Origin: Mytilinidion resinicola
Lineage: Eukaryota > Ascomycota > Dothideomycetes > Mytilinidiales > Mytilinidiaceae
Assembly (NCBI RefSeq): GCF_010093595.1
Contig: NW_022985470.1
Coordinates: forward strand, 196,736 to 260,735
Length of the DNA: 64,000 nt
Direction of reading: 5' to 3'
Both the position numbers and the translations under genes were made by a program. Positions 12,307-22,222 of this stretch are shown here, piece after piece. Every line of letters starts with the position of its first letter. Within the stretch, counting starts at the first letter, position 1. The notes under the pieces are model-generated. The model had not been told where the DNA came from. It worked only from the letters and a program-made list of their open reading frames with translations, and ran no database searches.

Positions 12307-14492
12307 ATGGCTTCCCTTTTATATTCCTCAGGCACTACCGATGATGAGTCTTTGATGGTAGTACAGACCGACAGTCATGTCCAATCGCATGTTTGCTCCG
12401 TCTGCACACAACATCCGGAGAGCTTCAGCTCGCTCCCATACCCAGGCATTCGCCCAGTTGGACCCCAATATAGAGTTCCGCGGTCTGTCGCAGACATAGT
12501 CGCTAGCTATAATAGTGGTTGTCATTTCTGCACATTGCTATTGGGATGTGCAGACGCAAAATTGCGCACTCCAATACGGCATGGAACGCCTACATTCATC
12601 CGATTCGACGGAGCAGTTGGCGCATACCCTGACCCAGAACAGTATTCTAAGCTGGAATATAGTGTTCTTGACGATGAGAATAAAGTTCTTGTTGGTTTCA
12701 TGGTTTGCTACTGCCCCAGCTTAGGTTTGTAGAGGTCTGAAAATCTATCTCCATACCCTGCTCATAACATGTCCCTAGTAGCGGCTTCAACCTTCTCTTC
12801 TTCATGCCATTTGCCCAGGAGGTAGTTTCACCAGGAGCCCAAGGTCAATGGACTTCTTGATTAATTGCCTTCAATCCTGCTTATCAAACTATACCATTTG
12901 TCGATCTTATTCCGAGCTCAACCGGGGGACAATGCCTACGAGATTAATCAACGTTGGAGGAAGGAATTCAACCAGCAGTCCAAAACTCATATTACGCCAC
13001 GATTTCGGCCAGAATCCGAGTCGAACATGTCACCCTAAGCCACAGGTGGAGTAGGGAGCACATGCCGAAGTTGCTTAGCTTCAACGTTGCATCCATGAGA
13101 TCTCATGTGCCTGCCGAGAGCGTCGCAGGATCATTCGCTGATGCAGTGACTGTCGTAAGACGGCTCGATATAAGATATCTATGGATCGATGCCCTCTGTA
13201 TCGTCCAAGATGATGTGGACGACTGGAGGAGAGAGTCAGCCATGATGGGAGAAATATACAAGGGGGCGGCCTGTAATCTCGCAGCCACCGCTGCCGGAGA
13301 AAGAGAGAATCCCGATACTCTGTTTATCGATGGAGCCCCTCTTTTGAAATCGATCCTGACTACAGAAATCAAAGGCACGACCTACCACTTCTTTACTGAG
13401 ACGACGGAGCTATCCTTTCTGTCCCTCGCGACGCTGAACACGCGAGGACGGGTCCTCCAAGAACGGCTTCTGAGCCCCCAATTGTCCATTTTAGCGACTA
13501 GTTGTACTGGGAATGCTGCGAGCTCCGAGCATCAGAGGCATTTCCTGCAGGGTGTCCAGACTTAGTGTATCCGGAATGGACTCCAAGAATGCCACGCATG
13601 GTCAAATCTATTTGGGCATCAGTGAACGATGCATCTAGGAACCGCAAAGAGCTGTACGATACTTGGCGGTCTATCGTTGAAAGCTACACCTTTTACTACC
13701 CGACTTATACATCAGATGTGCTCGCAGCCATAGCTGGGCTTGCAAAATACATCGCATTCCGGCACCTTAACTCCGCGTTCGGTTCCCAAGCAGCAAAAGA
13801 TGACTACCTCGCCGGGTTGTGGAGAGGAGACCTTATACATGGTCTGACTTGGGAGATGTATGTTGGTAGCTCTTCGCCCGGAGACTGGCGACAGAGGCCA
13901 TGTGTGAGTGGTGAAGCGCAGCGTAAGCCCGATTCCGACCTTTGCGATGCCCCTCAGCTAATTTCACCATAGATCCATCTTGGTCATGGGTGACACCCTA
14001 TCCGCAGGCGATCCTTTATTCATGCGACTGCGAAAAATTATACCTGAGAACCCCACTAATATTAATTCATGAAGTAGAGGTTTCCCGCTCCAAGACGACC
14101 TTTTTGGGCCCCTCAGAGGCGGCTATATCAATCTTACTGGCTTCTTAGCCACATCTTTATCTCACGAAAACTGTCACACAAATGCCAGCGTACTCAAATG
14201 TAGACCATCTCACGTCTGCCCCTGCCGAGTGAAAGACTGGTTCGGATTGCCCATTGCAACTTTTGATCAGTCTTCTCTGTACCGCGACCGGACTTACCGC
14301 ATAGCGCGTGGACTGGTCCTCCAGAAGACCGGGACTGGCGATACCGAATTTCGAAGGATCGGCAGTTTTTCCTTCATGGTTTTCCCTGAGCCTGAGACAG
14401 ATTCTGCATCGTTCGGTGCAGACGACTCTCCGGAGCTTTGGACGACGCCTATCCCACTGAGATATAAGAGGGAAACCATAACGCTTGTATAG
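12307..14492 (+). pseudogene. HET-domain (heterokaryon incompatibility) gene, multiply disrupted
   Basis: HET (PF06985) proteins mediate non-self recognition and cell death after hyphal fusion. The layout is recognisable: an N-terminal part with CSVC and GCHFC, then VTLSHRW, YLWIDALCIVQDD, MMGEIYKGAACNLAATAA, VLQERLLSP, LYWECCELRASE, PSWSWV and GGYINLTGFLATS. These pieces lie in different frames. Frame changes are needed near 13,010 (before VEHVTLSHRW), near 13,480 (after LQERLLSP) and near 14,090 (before the GGYINL block), and a TAG at 13,499-13,501 replaces a codon just before LYWEC. The usual Trp before LQE is Arg. A plausible remaining intron is 13,904-13,971. The first part (12,307-12,731) is an intact 141-codon frame that ends before the HET core. 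No single splice pattern I could find repairs all breaks, so I call it a pseudogene. Confidence 0.8.
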
Positions 14493-14945
14493 CTTCGTTT
14501 AGATTCGCGTTCTCGCTATCTTAGTAACGGTATGCTGATATACACCACTCCGTCTGACATGACGCCTTCAGTCCTGCGTATGGAGCTTATGATAGTGAGT
14601 GATGTCAACCCCTCAACGATTTCCATTGACGTGGAACCTGTAAGCAAAGCTGTCCTAGCTTTCACTGCTACAAGCAAGCTGGTCAATTATCAAAGTAAGA
14701 GTGGTAATGCTATCATCTGGACGGCCGTTCTACGGTAAAAGCAGGTCGTCGAGCGGCACGTGACGCACTCAGCGTTAATTCACCATCGTCGCAAACCACG
14801 CCATTTTCGAGTATAAATATCGGAGTCCTGACTCCTATGCTATCCTCCTCCTTATCTCTACAATCCATCACACCAACACATCGAACATCACCAACCCGAT
14901 TATTTCCGTGCAACAGCTCACATTCAAAACCGACACCACCATCCG
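14493..14945. other. Spacer and promoter of the F-box gene
   Basis: The first half holds only degraded sequence downstream of the HET remnant. The second half is the promoter and 5' UTR of the F-box gene, with the TATA element listed separately. Confidence 0.5.
14812..14821 (+). promoter_or_regulatory. TATA box of F-box gene 1
   Basis: TATAAATATC lies about 125 nt before the ATG at 14,946. The identical decamer occurs upstream of the paralogous F-box gene at 45.8 kb. Confidence 0.5.
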
Positions 14946-16430
14946 ATGCCCAGAATGGCTGCAGCGACGGCCGACCCACAACTGCTAGACCTTCCGGCGG
15001 ACATCCTCGACTACCTCAGCTATAATCACCTCGACAGCGTCAACTTCTTCAATTTTCGCCTCAGCTGCCGCAAGGTACACAACAATACGTTCAAAGCCTT
15101 CGGCCGACGATACTTTAAGCACGTGAAGTTCATGCTCGCACCACACAGCCTGGCGGCTCTGGAAGCAATCTCGAAGGACAAGCAGCTGTCCAGCTTCATC
15201 CGGCATGTTGGCATTGGACCAGAGAGGCTACGTTCTCATCCAGAACTTGCGCCAGATAACTCAGGACCCTCCCTCCACCACGAGGCGTGTCGATTCAGGA
15301 AAGTAGAGCATGAGAAGCTTCTTCAGGAACAAGAGGTAATGGAGTGTGATGGGCTCGACCTCGAGATCCTGACCAAGGCGTTCAAGTCCTTGCCGAACTT
15401 GGAGAGCATTGGGATTGGGGGCCATTACGTGGCTGCAGATGCGACATCGCGTGAGTGTAATCTGGATTATGTGCAGAGCTGGGGCATCGAGCATATGCTC
15501 CGTAAGCTATGCGTGTTCGGTGGAAAGCATTGCCCTTCAAGGGCAGAAATGTTCTGCGATCTTGACACCCAGTATCGCGCGTTCGAGATTGTGTTCAAAG
15601 TGCTGGCATTGCCTGGGATTGCGAGCCGGAAACTCACCCTAGATCTCCATATCCGCCGACCAATTTCATGGATGCAAGGCGTCGTTCCTTTCCTACTGAG
15701 CGATCCCGACGTACATGCTGCCCTGACTCGCACTTGGCGCTTGACGCTGGAGACGCCCGGTTGGCAGCAGCAGCCTACACCTCCCGGCATGTTTCAATCA
15801 CACTGGTCTTGGGTGAGCCAGCTACTTGGAGAGGTTGCGTCGTCTTTGAATTCGATCAAGCTGTACTACCCATGGCCACAGACTCGGCGATGGCCTTCGG
15901 ACCTTGTCTTTGGGCAGTTTGTCGTGCGCAATTATCCCCTTTTGACAACTATCGAGCTTCATCACATCCATGTCGACCTAGGTAGCCTCCTACGTTTGCT
16001 CAAACATCAATCGAGCACCGCTAAGACTATCAAATTCTCTAACGTCGTCATCACGAGGGCTTCTCCAGGCTCTCCGCCGCGGCACGATCGGTGGCTCGAA
16101 GTCTTCGAAGAGTTACAAAGCCTACAAATGTTGAAGACACTGACGCTTTCGAGGGTTGCTGAGCATGGCCTGTTACCCGCTAACCGCCGGGTATCTGACA
16201 CTGCAGAGGACCAGACGGTGGGAAACAAGGGGTACGACGTGAGAATGACAGTGCACACGGTAGATCTGCACGGCCACCAGGAAATTATCCAGGTACTCGC
16301 GCAGGCTATTCAAGATAACTGGTCTCGGGCCAGGCGTATCCTGCCGCGGGCCCTCGAGAATGCCGGGTCGACTTGGCTTCATTCGAGGAGTTTCCGCGTC
16401 ACCGTTTCGCGGACTAGGGGGCATTGGTAG
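14946..16430 (+). CDS. F-box-like protein (paralogue 1)
   Basis: This is an uninterrupted 494-aa frame. The N-terminal 15-60 region reads as an F-box-like fold (LLDLPADILDYLSYNHLDSV, then FFNFRLSCRKVHNNTF), which in other proteins recruits SKP1 for SCF ubiquitin ligases. The rest has scattered leucine-rich stretches (SLPNLESIGIGG, TLTLSRVAEHGLLP) as in fungal F-box proteins, but no clean LRR array. Diagnostic blocks KAFGRRYFK, SFIRHVGIG, LPNLESIG and QSWGIEHMLRKL are shared with the protein at 44.0-45.8 kb, and both begin MP-x-MA, so they are paralogues. The first ATG (MPRMAAAT) is preferred because the paralogue starts the same way; MAAATAD, 9 nt later, is an alternative. The substrate is unknown. 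No breaks are seen, unlike most of its neighbours. Confidence 0.8.
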   Translation: MPRMAAATADPQLLDLPADILDYLSYNHLDSVNFFNFRLSCRKVHNNTFKAFGRRYFKHVKFMLAPHSLAALEAISKDKQLSSFIRHVGIGPERLRSHPELAPDNSGPSLHHEACRFRKVEHEKLLQEQEVMECDGLDLEILTKAFKSLPNLESIGIGGHYVAADATSRECNLDYVQSWGIEHMLRKLCVFGGKHCPSRAEMFCDLDTQYRAFEIVFKVLALPGIASRKLTLDLHIRRPISWMQGVVPFLLSDPDVHAALTRTWRLTLETPGWQQQPTPPGMFQSHWSWVSQLLGEVASSLNSIKLYYPWPQTRRWPSDLVFGQFVVRNYPLLTTIELHHIHVDLGSLLRLLKHQSSTAKTIKFSNVVITRASPGSPPRHDRWLEVFEELQSLQMLKTLTLSRVAEHGLLPANRRVSDTAEDQTVGNKGYDVRMTVHTVDLHGHQEIIQVLAQAIQDNWSRARRILPRALENAGSTWLHSRSFRVTVSRTRGHW

Positions 16431-16779
16431 GGAAGAGTACCGAGGGCTACGACAGGCTGAAGAAACCTGTTATATATCGGATCGCCTTCGTCTAGACCCC
16501 TCTTTCTCCTGCGCATCGGCATATAATACATCACGTACGCGGCCACCATCTCCTGGTTCCGTGATAGTCGTAGTGCTGGGATAAGTCACTGAGAGTCGAT
16601 GGACGGGGATGGAAAGAGTCAGTAGTCTCTAGGAAGCTTACGTAGTGCATTTTAGCGATGAAGCGTTTCGGGGTACAGTACTAGATCCCAAGTATGGGGA
16701 TATGCAGACACCACCACTGCTTGGGCTGCAATTTTGCTCGCTCGACACCACTTTCAGGAGAACCCTGGGTAGTAGGTAA

Positions 16780-17090
16780 ACGATTAGTCAAAGGGTAGCC
16801 TGATTTCTATTACATCGACCTTTTACATTGTGTTCAAACTTCTAAAGCCCATTGGGGTGCCCCAAAAAGTACTGACAAAGTACTCACAGGATTTCGCTCA
16901 ATATCAAGAATTGGGCTGAGGATTTTAGCTACTCTGATATACCATTACTTACGCTTGAATCATGATCGTTGAATACCGCTGTAAGGAGTGGCTTAGCTAG
17001 TATGTAGACAGCCTGTCAAAAGGTAGCTTGATTCCCTTTACATCAACCTTTACATCGTGTCTAGATTCTCACAAACCTGTATGGGGGCCC
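16780..17090. repeat. Diverged direct repeat pair
   Basis: Two stretches about 230 nt apart align by eye. Each has a GTCAAA(A/G)GGTAGC motif, then TGATT, then a TTTACATYG-like run, a TTC/TCTC, and a GGGGYGCCCC/GGGGGCCCCAA segment. They are too diverged for exact matching and may be old copies of the same non-autonomous element. Confidence 0.5.
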
Positions 17091-17376
17091 CAAGCGGCGC
17101 GAACCAATCATGTGACCCAGGCACGCTGGACAGGAAAAAAGTGGCACACTCACACTCAAGCAGGTCAACACCGTCTGAGGTGGCCCAGAGAGCTATCAGG
17201 CTTTCCAAAAACGGTATTTCATGAATGACAATAGCATACTGGAGGACCTCAAGCGGTGCTAAATCAGCGTACACGAGCACGAGCATGGAAATAGTATATA
17301 TATAACTCACGGATTTATAGACTGCCACTTTCTCTTACATTCATCAACCACGCTGTTATATAGGTGCATCTGTCTA

Positions 17377-17478
17377 CCACTGCTTGAGGTGCTTCAGCAA
17401 GTTTCCACATAGCGCAGAGTGAAGAGCTTCTATCCCGTTCAGATTTCTGAAAATCTATTGAAGCATCCCAAGCAGTGG
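17377..17478. repeat. Hairpin repeat element, copy 1
   Basis: Two 20-nt arms, CCACTGCTTGAGGTGCTTCA (17,377-17,396) and TGAAGCATCCCAAGCAGTGG (17,459-17,478), are inverted repeats matching at 18 of 20 positions, with a 62-nt loop. A second copy with the same arm length and loop length lies at 46,743-46,844. Similarity between the copies extends upstream to about 17,130 (AAAAAAGTGGCAC and AGGACCTCAA(A/G)CGGTGC motifs). The form fits a small inverted-repeat transposon remnant or a structured non-coding RNA. Confidence 0.65.
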
Positions 17479-17861
17479 CAGATAGGTGTACCTACGAGAC
17501 CGAGACAGTTCGTCCTAGAATTAGTGTGCCACCTTTTTCATGCCCTGCGTGCTTGTCTAATCCAGTTCCGCGGAGATGACCGGCCGGTTTCAATACTCAC
17601 TGAGGATGGAGGTGAAACAATGCACTGAACGAGGTAAGTGATGTATTGGATGAGCATCTATCTAGGCTACGTACGCCGTATATATACTCTGTGTGTGTGG
17701 AAGCTTACTAAGCCGTACCGTAGAACTGTGAGGGCTAAGTATAGGAACCGTGTTCTATATCGAGGTAGCCTCTCACAAATCTTTCCTTCTGCAACTATCG
17801 AAGACTCCGGCCGTCTAAGGAATCAAGCTTTTCTATCTCTTTTTGCCCACCATCTCCCCAA

Positions 17862-17948
17862 TCCGGTGTGGTTTAGTTGGTCATAACACCGTAGTAGTCC
17901 TCCACCTCGGGATGAACCGGAAACCCGAGTTCGATCCTCGGCGCCGGA
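17862..17948 (+). tRNA. tRNA-like sequence (probable tRNA-derived or pseudo-tRNA)
   Basis: The 5' TCCGGTG pairs with 3' CGCCGGA as a 7-bp acceptor stem (one G-U). A D-arm GTT...AAC encloses TAGTTGG (A-box-like). CCGAG-TTCGATC-CTCGG forms a perfect 5-bp T-arm and carries the B box. A T5 run follows shortly after, as for Pol III termination. The central part, about 35 nt, does not fold into a standard 5-bp anticodon stem with a 7-nt loop, so the isotype cannot be called; an intron or long variable arm is possible. A relative on the minus strand lies at 54,437-54,525. Confidence 0.45.
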
Positions 17949-18107
17949 CATTGCATGAGTTTGTTTAATTTTTGTAGGTTGGGCTGGGGAGATGCATGAA
18001 CCTTCTTTTGGTGGCTTCGATAGAGATAGAGGGTTTAGGGGATGTATAACGTAAGTAATAGGGTTATTACGTTTTTTAGCGTTAAATACGGACCAATGCC
18101 TCCGGGG

Positions 18108-18554
18108 CTAGAATTTGTATGGTAATAGCATTATTGTTAAGGTGCCTAGCTGTTTGCAGGACTTGCAACGCTGATTGAACATCACAGCGGTATACCCATT
18201 ACTGGGATATCCTCTTATCAGTGTAGCCACCATCTTGCTGCTCCAGCCTTCAGTAGAACAGGTATTGTTGTTGCATATAAACCTGCCCATGACGTGGGTC
18301 GAGTAATCGTTGTTGGAATCTATGTCGCTATCGCTTTTGTGGAACCACGTTGAGGTGATGTTGTCGGAGACGGCGTTTACGACGTCCTGATGGAGCGATG
18401 GAAACATAAGGGAGGTCTTTTTTCTCGCCATTTTCGATGGCACAAGGATCGTGTGTTGAGTTGGTGCGGGAAGGTTGCCAATGTAGACTCGGAGGAGAAG
18501 AGACGGGTGAGAGGAGTTATTGCTACTAAACGGCACCAGGATAGGAACTCTCAA
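18108..18554 (-). CDS. 3CxxC-type zinc-finger protein, C-terminally truncated
   Basis: Fungal 3CxxC-type zinc-finger (PF13695-like) proteins are short and of unknown molecular role. The recognisable part starts at the internal ATG at 18,431 (MARKKTSLMFPSLHQDVVNA); the longer frame from 18,554 adds 41 unconserved residues. Family blocks STWFHKSDSD, VMGRFICNNNTC, GWSSKMVATLIRGYPSNGY and VFNQRCKSCKQLGTLTI-like sequence are present. After GTLTI the protein reads only a few residues and stops, whereas family members continue about 40-50 residues to a further CxxC pair (typically CEGC). I searched the following 300 nt on this strand in all frames and did not find that tail. The tRNA-like sequence begins about 160 nt beyond the stop. 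It is probably non-functional or altered. Confidence 0.6.
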   Translation of the reverse strand: MRVPILVPFSSNNSSHPSLLLRVYIGNLPAPTQHTILVPSKMARKKTSLMFPSLHQDVVNAVSDNITSTWFHKSDSDIDSNNDYSTHVMGRFICNNNTCSTEGWSSKMVATLIRGYPSNGYTAVMFNQRCKSCKQLGTLTIMLLPYKF

Positions 18555-19080
18555 GTGGATCTTTAGGGGTCGACACTTCCTCGCCGCTACTGCTGTAAAA
18601 CCGTGATCAAGTAACTTGTCAACCTCTCATTGGAGAAAAGTCAAGAATCTGGTCAAGAACGTGAATGATTCGTAGCGAGCAACGCAGTGCTGCTCCTGTT
18701 TCGGGGAATGGAATGAGTCTAATTACGCTATCATGCTGGGGATGTTTAATAAAGGCTTAACTTCGACAATCTGCATTCCTTGGATGGGTTAGAGGCATAC
18801 TCACGTCTATACCATTGGCATGGCGGTCACGACAACGCACAACGACGAGGGGCACGACGGGAAGGTACAACGGCGCCGCATTTTGACGGCCACACCTCGA
18901 AGGCAAAACACGGTCGTAACCGCAAGAGTCCTGCGCTAGAGGAGGATGTGCCAGGCCCTGAGACTGAAGTGACGTGGATGAGGGCGCCAATACCAAAGCC
19001 AGAGCTAGAGCCAGCGCCATGGAGGGCCCCAGTGGCGCGGATAATATAGGACAGCGTTGAAGTATAAGGGTGATCTTATG
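18555..19080. other. Spacer between degenerate genes
   Basis: It holds two overlapping opposite-strand frames (18,757-19,020 minus; 18,780-19,049 plus) that are mutual shadows. Neither has a recognisable domain. The minus frame begins with a low-complexity Ala-Leu run that could mimic a signal peptide. Confidence 0.4.
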
Positions 19081-19126
19081 CTAGGAGTTGCGCCTTACTA
19101 CTATCAATAACCCTAGCAAGTTCTGA

Positions 19127-19965
19127 TTACAAGCCCAGCCTAATGACAGCATTTTCCATCTCTGTATCGACCTGATCTTGTTTGGCTTGAAGTCGCTGCT
19201 CATCTCTCCTGTATCTCTCAATATCAATGTCACCGTCCATGAACTCATCGCATAATGCATCACGCCAGAAATCCTATTCTCTTTCCATATCCTCCTCAAT
19301 TTGCGAAGCCCAAGCACGATGTTCTTCATACGCGTCGAAGAAATCAGAATCCGCGAGCCACCAATCGTATAAAGCCGTATAGGCGCACGGGCTCCAAAGC
19401 AACGAGCAAGAAATCCTAAGCTCAAGCCAATATCATATCCACCATTGGATGGGTCAAGGATTTTTCTCACAACTTCTTGCCGAAGTATCGATGTACGTGG
19501 AAGTGCACCGTTCAAAAGGTATCCTTTCATATCGAGTCCGCGTTTTATGAGAGTCTCAACAGAGACTTTGTGGATAAGATATTTTTCTGGGATCTCCCAT
19601 GTGAAGATATACTCGTATCGGAGTTTCCCGTTGTCTGGATAATTCCATTTCTTGGCCAGATCTTCCGCATGATGATAGACATCCTTATCTGTATCGGGTA
19701 CATAGATAAAAGTGATCCAGATCTGGTCGGGGCTCTCCTCATCTTCATATAATTTGTTGAAAGCCCGTCGAAGAGTATCGATGATGCGGCTACTTACGGA
19801 GATCAGGGCAGTTGGGACCGTCGCGCGTAGTAGCACGTGATTAACGTATTCAGAATGGAGGTCGGTTTCTGAGAGTCGTCTACCTCTGCAGCCTTTGCCG
19901 GAGATAAGACCACCAGCGCTGCTATTCGAAAAACACCGAAAGAAGTAACGTCCAGACTTGCCCAT
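19127..19965 (-). pseudogene. DUF7587-like fungal gene, frameshifted and with a stop
   Basis: The N-terminus MGKSGRYFFRCFSNSSAGG, followed about 35 residues later by TALISVSSRIIDTLRRAFN, resembles fungal DUF7587 proteins. The R...S-x-S arrangement recalls ADP-ribosyltransferase-like folds; this is a weak inference. The open frame runs from 19,965 to 19,081, but after APIRLY (about 19,370) its sequence stops looking like protein. The alternative frame then reads LYDWWLADSDFFDAYEEHRA and onward to a charged coiled-coil-like tail ending RLGL at 19,127. A 2-bp TA duplication in TATA at 19,366-19,376 would explain the shift. In that restored frame one TAG interrupts at 19,274-19,276 (MERE-stop-DFWRD). 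Two independent lesions make a pseudogene most likely. Confidence 0.6.
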
Positions 19966-20281
19966 GTTTCAGTGTGCCGGGTGCGTTGGAGACGGTTTGG
20001 TTAACTATCAAGGTTAAAAATGTATTGGAGGCTAATCAATGAATCGCCGTCAAGATGTGCATGACCTTGAGACTTTATTGGTCAAGCTATGTTGCTGCCT
20101 CCGGATATGCTGAGCTGGCAATGCATCCGGAGTCGGATTTTTAGGTGTTCCGGGCGTCTGCATAGCCACAGATCTGTCAGCCACTACAATTAAATTACAC
20201 TGTCATGATTACTTAAAGTTAAAGTACCCCTTATCTGTCTCGGCACGGAGGGTGTCTCGCTACGCAGGGAGGGACGTTACC
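19966..20281. other. Short spacer
   Basis: This lies upstream of the DUF7587-like remnant and downstream of the nuclease-like gene (both minus). Nothing was recognised. Confidence 0.5.
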
Positions 20282-21629
20282 TCATGCCTCATAATCAGGG
20301 TCATAGTCCGCCATACGCTTGGCTGCCCTCTCCTCCTGCTTAGCAAACTTCGCTTCATCATCAGAAGCCATCCTCTCTGGCGGTGTCTCTGATCTTTTGC
20401 GCTTCTTGACTCCGGGGAGAATAGAGTGCCTGGCAAGGGCTCTCTGCCGCCGGATCTTGTCTTCTGCAACAGCAATGTATTGACAAAGCTCCAGACTAGA
20501 CACGGTTATCTCACGATCTTCGCCTCTAATCGCATCTTGTGTAAGCTCTTCGCAAGCAAAGTCGGATAATTGAAGTCGTAGACCTGGATGATTAGTAGGA
20601 TGTCCTTGATCGTCCCGGAACGCCTGTGCAGAAATGTCAGGAATCAAAGACGTGACGATACTGTCTCATAACAGGACATACTTCATCCGCGATTTCTCGA
20701 ACCACTCTTAGCTCATCTCCATTAGTAGTATGGGCTATTTGAGCTCTCCACACCAACAATGTCGCCTTGCGCGACCCCTCTTTGCCATATTCAATATCCA
20801 GACCCACAACAACCTGCACACTGGCATCCGAGTCCAGAAGATAGTCTTCAACTAGCCGGCTCAACCTCTTCTTCTGCGAATATGCGACTTCGATTATAAC
20901 GCCAGGGTATTGTGCATCGTCATGCTAGAAAGAAGTGTCCGGCTCGTGTTTCGACTTTGTGCTAGGCGGAGCATCATCGACTGGAAAAGATATCTCGGTT
21001 GATCGGGCTGGCCGCACCTTCTGCGCAAAGAGAGCTGCCCTATCTGATCCGCTGCGAATCGCTTTCAGTTGACTTCGAATCGCGTCCTCGACACCATCAA
21101 TAAAGAGCTCATGTACGCCCGTCGGCATCCGAACGACAAGCCGATGGCTTCCTCCGTAGTAATCATATCTGTGTGATCCCCATCGTTAGCTGCTGTTCCT
21201 ATCAATCCTCGAGCGCACACACCGTATCTTGTCTTTAACGTATCCAAATAGCGGCTCGTCTCGCCTAAGCTGACGCTCTATCTCATCGTACTCTCCACGA
21301 GCAAGTTGAAATTCTATCCACGGGTGTTGCTTGGTGTGTCTTCCGGCTTGAATATCCTTGAAAAGCGCGATGACTCGGGGAACTTGGGTGAAGGCTTTCT
21401 CGTTCGTTGGTGGAGGTGTCAAAGGTGCGTCTATGAGGCTTGAAGGCGGCGTGATAAGTTCTTTCAAAGGAGTCTGTGAGGAAGACATAGAAATGTATCT
21501 AGCCACAGGTGGACCTGCATTGCGACGTTGAACGGTGGTGATCGCGAGAACAGTTGTCCGAAGTTCCTGACGCCTCAGTTGACTCAGCAACCGTGTCACG
21601 CTAACCCGCCTTTGGCTCTTCATTGCCAA
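20282..21629 (-). pseudogene. Fungal PD-(D/E)XK-like (Uma2-like?) protein gene with one in-frame stop
   Basis: Three exons join cleanly: 21,223-21,629, 20,682-21,168 and 20,282-20,623, with 54- and 58-nt introns of canonical form. They give 411 codons before the stop, but codon 217 is TAG (20,925-20,927), just before HDDAQYPGVIIEVAYSQKK. That block, with DYLLDSDASVQVVVGLDIEYG and KATLLVWRAQI, resembles a large Pezizomycotina family. The E-V-x-Y-S strand and the preceding Asp-rich segment suggest a PD-(D/E)XK/Uma2-type fold (inference only). The C-terminus is a basic, charged tail (GVKKRKRSE). Since reading frame and splicing are otherwise intact, the stop is probably recent; CAG to TAG is the simplest change. 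An alternative start MSSSQTPLKE lies downstream in exon 1. Confidence 0.6.
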
Positions 21630-22222
21630 GCATCACTAGAGGGAACTGTGGTTGATGCATGCGGCTGTGCTTGACCGTCACAACCCTGCGCTGGTCGCAG
21701 AGCCAACCACCCCAATTCTTCAATATTCTTATTCCCTCAAAAGCTAGACGCCCACAAGGCTGTGGCCGGAGCGGACCACCCTCCCTGTTTGTGGTGGCAA
21801 TATCAAGAGCTAAACTATTTTCGCCAGCTTCGTGGGCCCTATTTCTGGTTCCCTCGTCCCACTACTTCTAAATAGGGCCCAGAAAGTGACCCTTGCCGAG
21901 CTTCGTTCTCCAGCGTATCACGTGCACTGTATCAGGGATTAAAGCGGGCTAATTGACTGAGATGACTTTAATTGCACCCCCCCGGCCGACCACTGCGGGA
22001 CCACCGCGGTCCAACCAGATGCTAGGAGCTCAACGCGCCAATTGGAGCGACCTCGCAGACATTTTCCTACGCAGCAGCGCACTCGCCCGAACCGGTCAGT
22101 ATCAGGGAGAGGCTTCGGGGGGGCTGATAATCAACAAGGAGGAGTGCTTTTGAGCGATGGAGGTGCTGAAGAGGAGCTCGATGGCGACGGGGGGTTCTCT
22201 GAAATCGCGATGAGCCTGTCTC
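21630..22222. other. Spacer, nothing recognised
   Basis: About 590 nt lies between the nuclease-like gene's 5' end and the kinase-like remnant's 3' end. It contains short G/C-rich runs and no supported gene. Confidence 0.5.

Larger units (their letters stand above)
16431..18107. other. Repeat-rich AT-rich spacer
   Basis: No protein-coding gene is seen. The stretch holds a diverged direct repeat (16,780-16,870 against 17,010-17,090), a hairpin element (17,377-17,478) whose relative lies near the other F-box gene, and a tRNA-like sequence (17,862-17,948). Confidence 0.65.
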
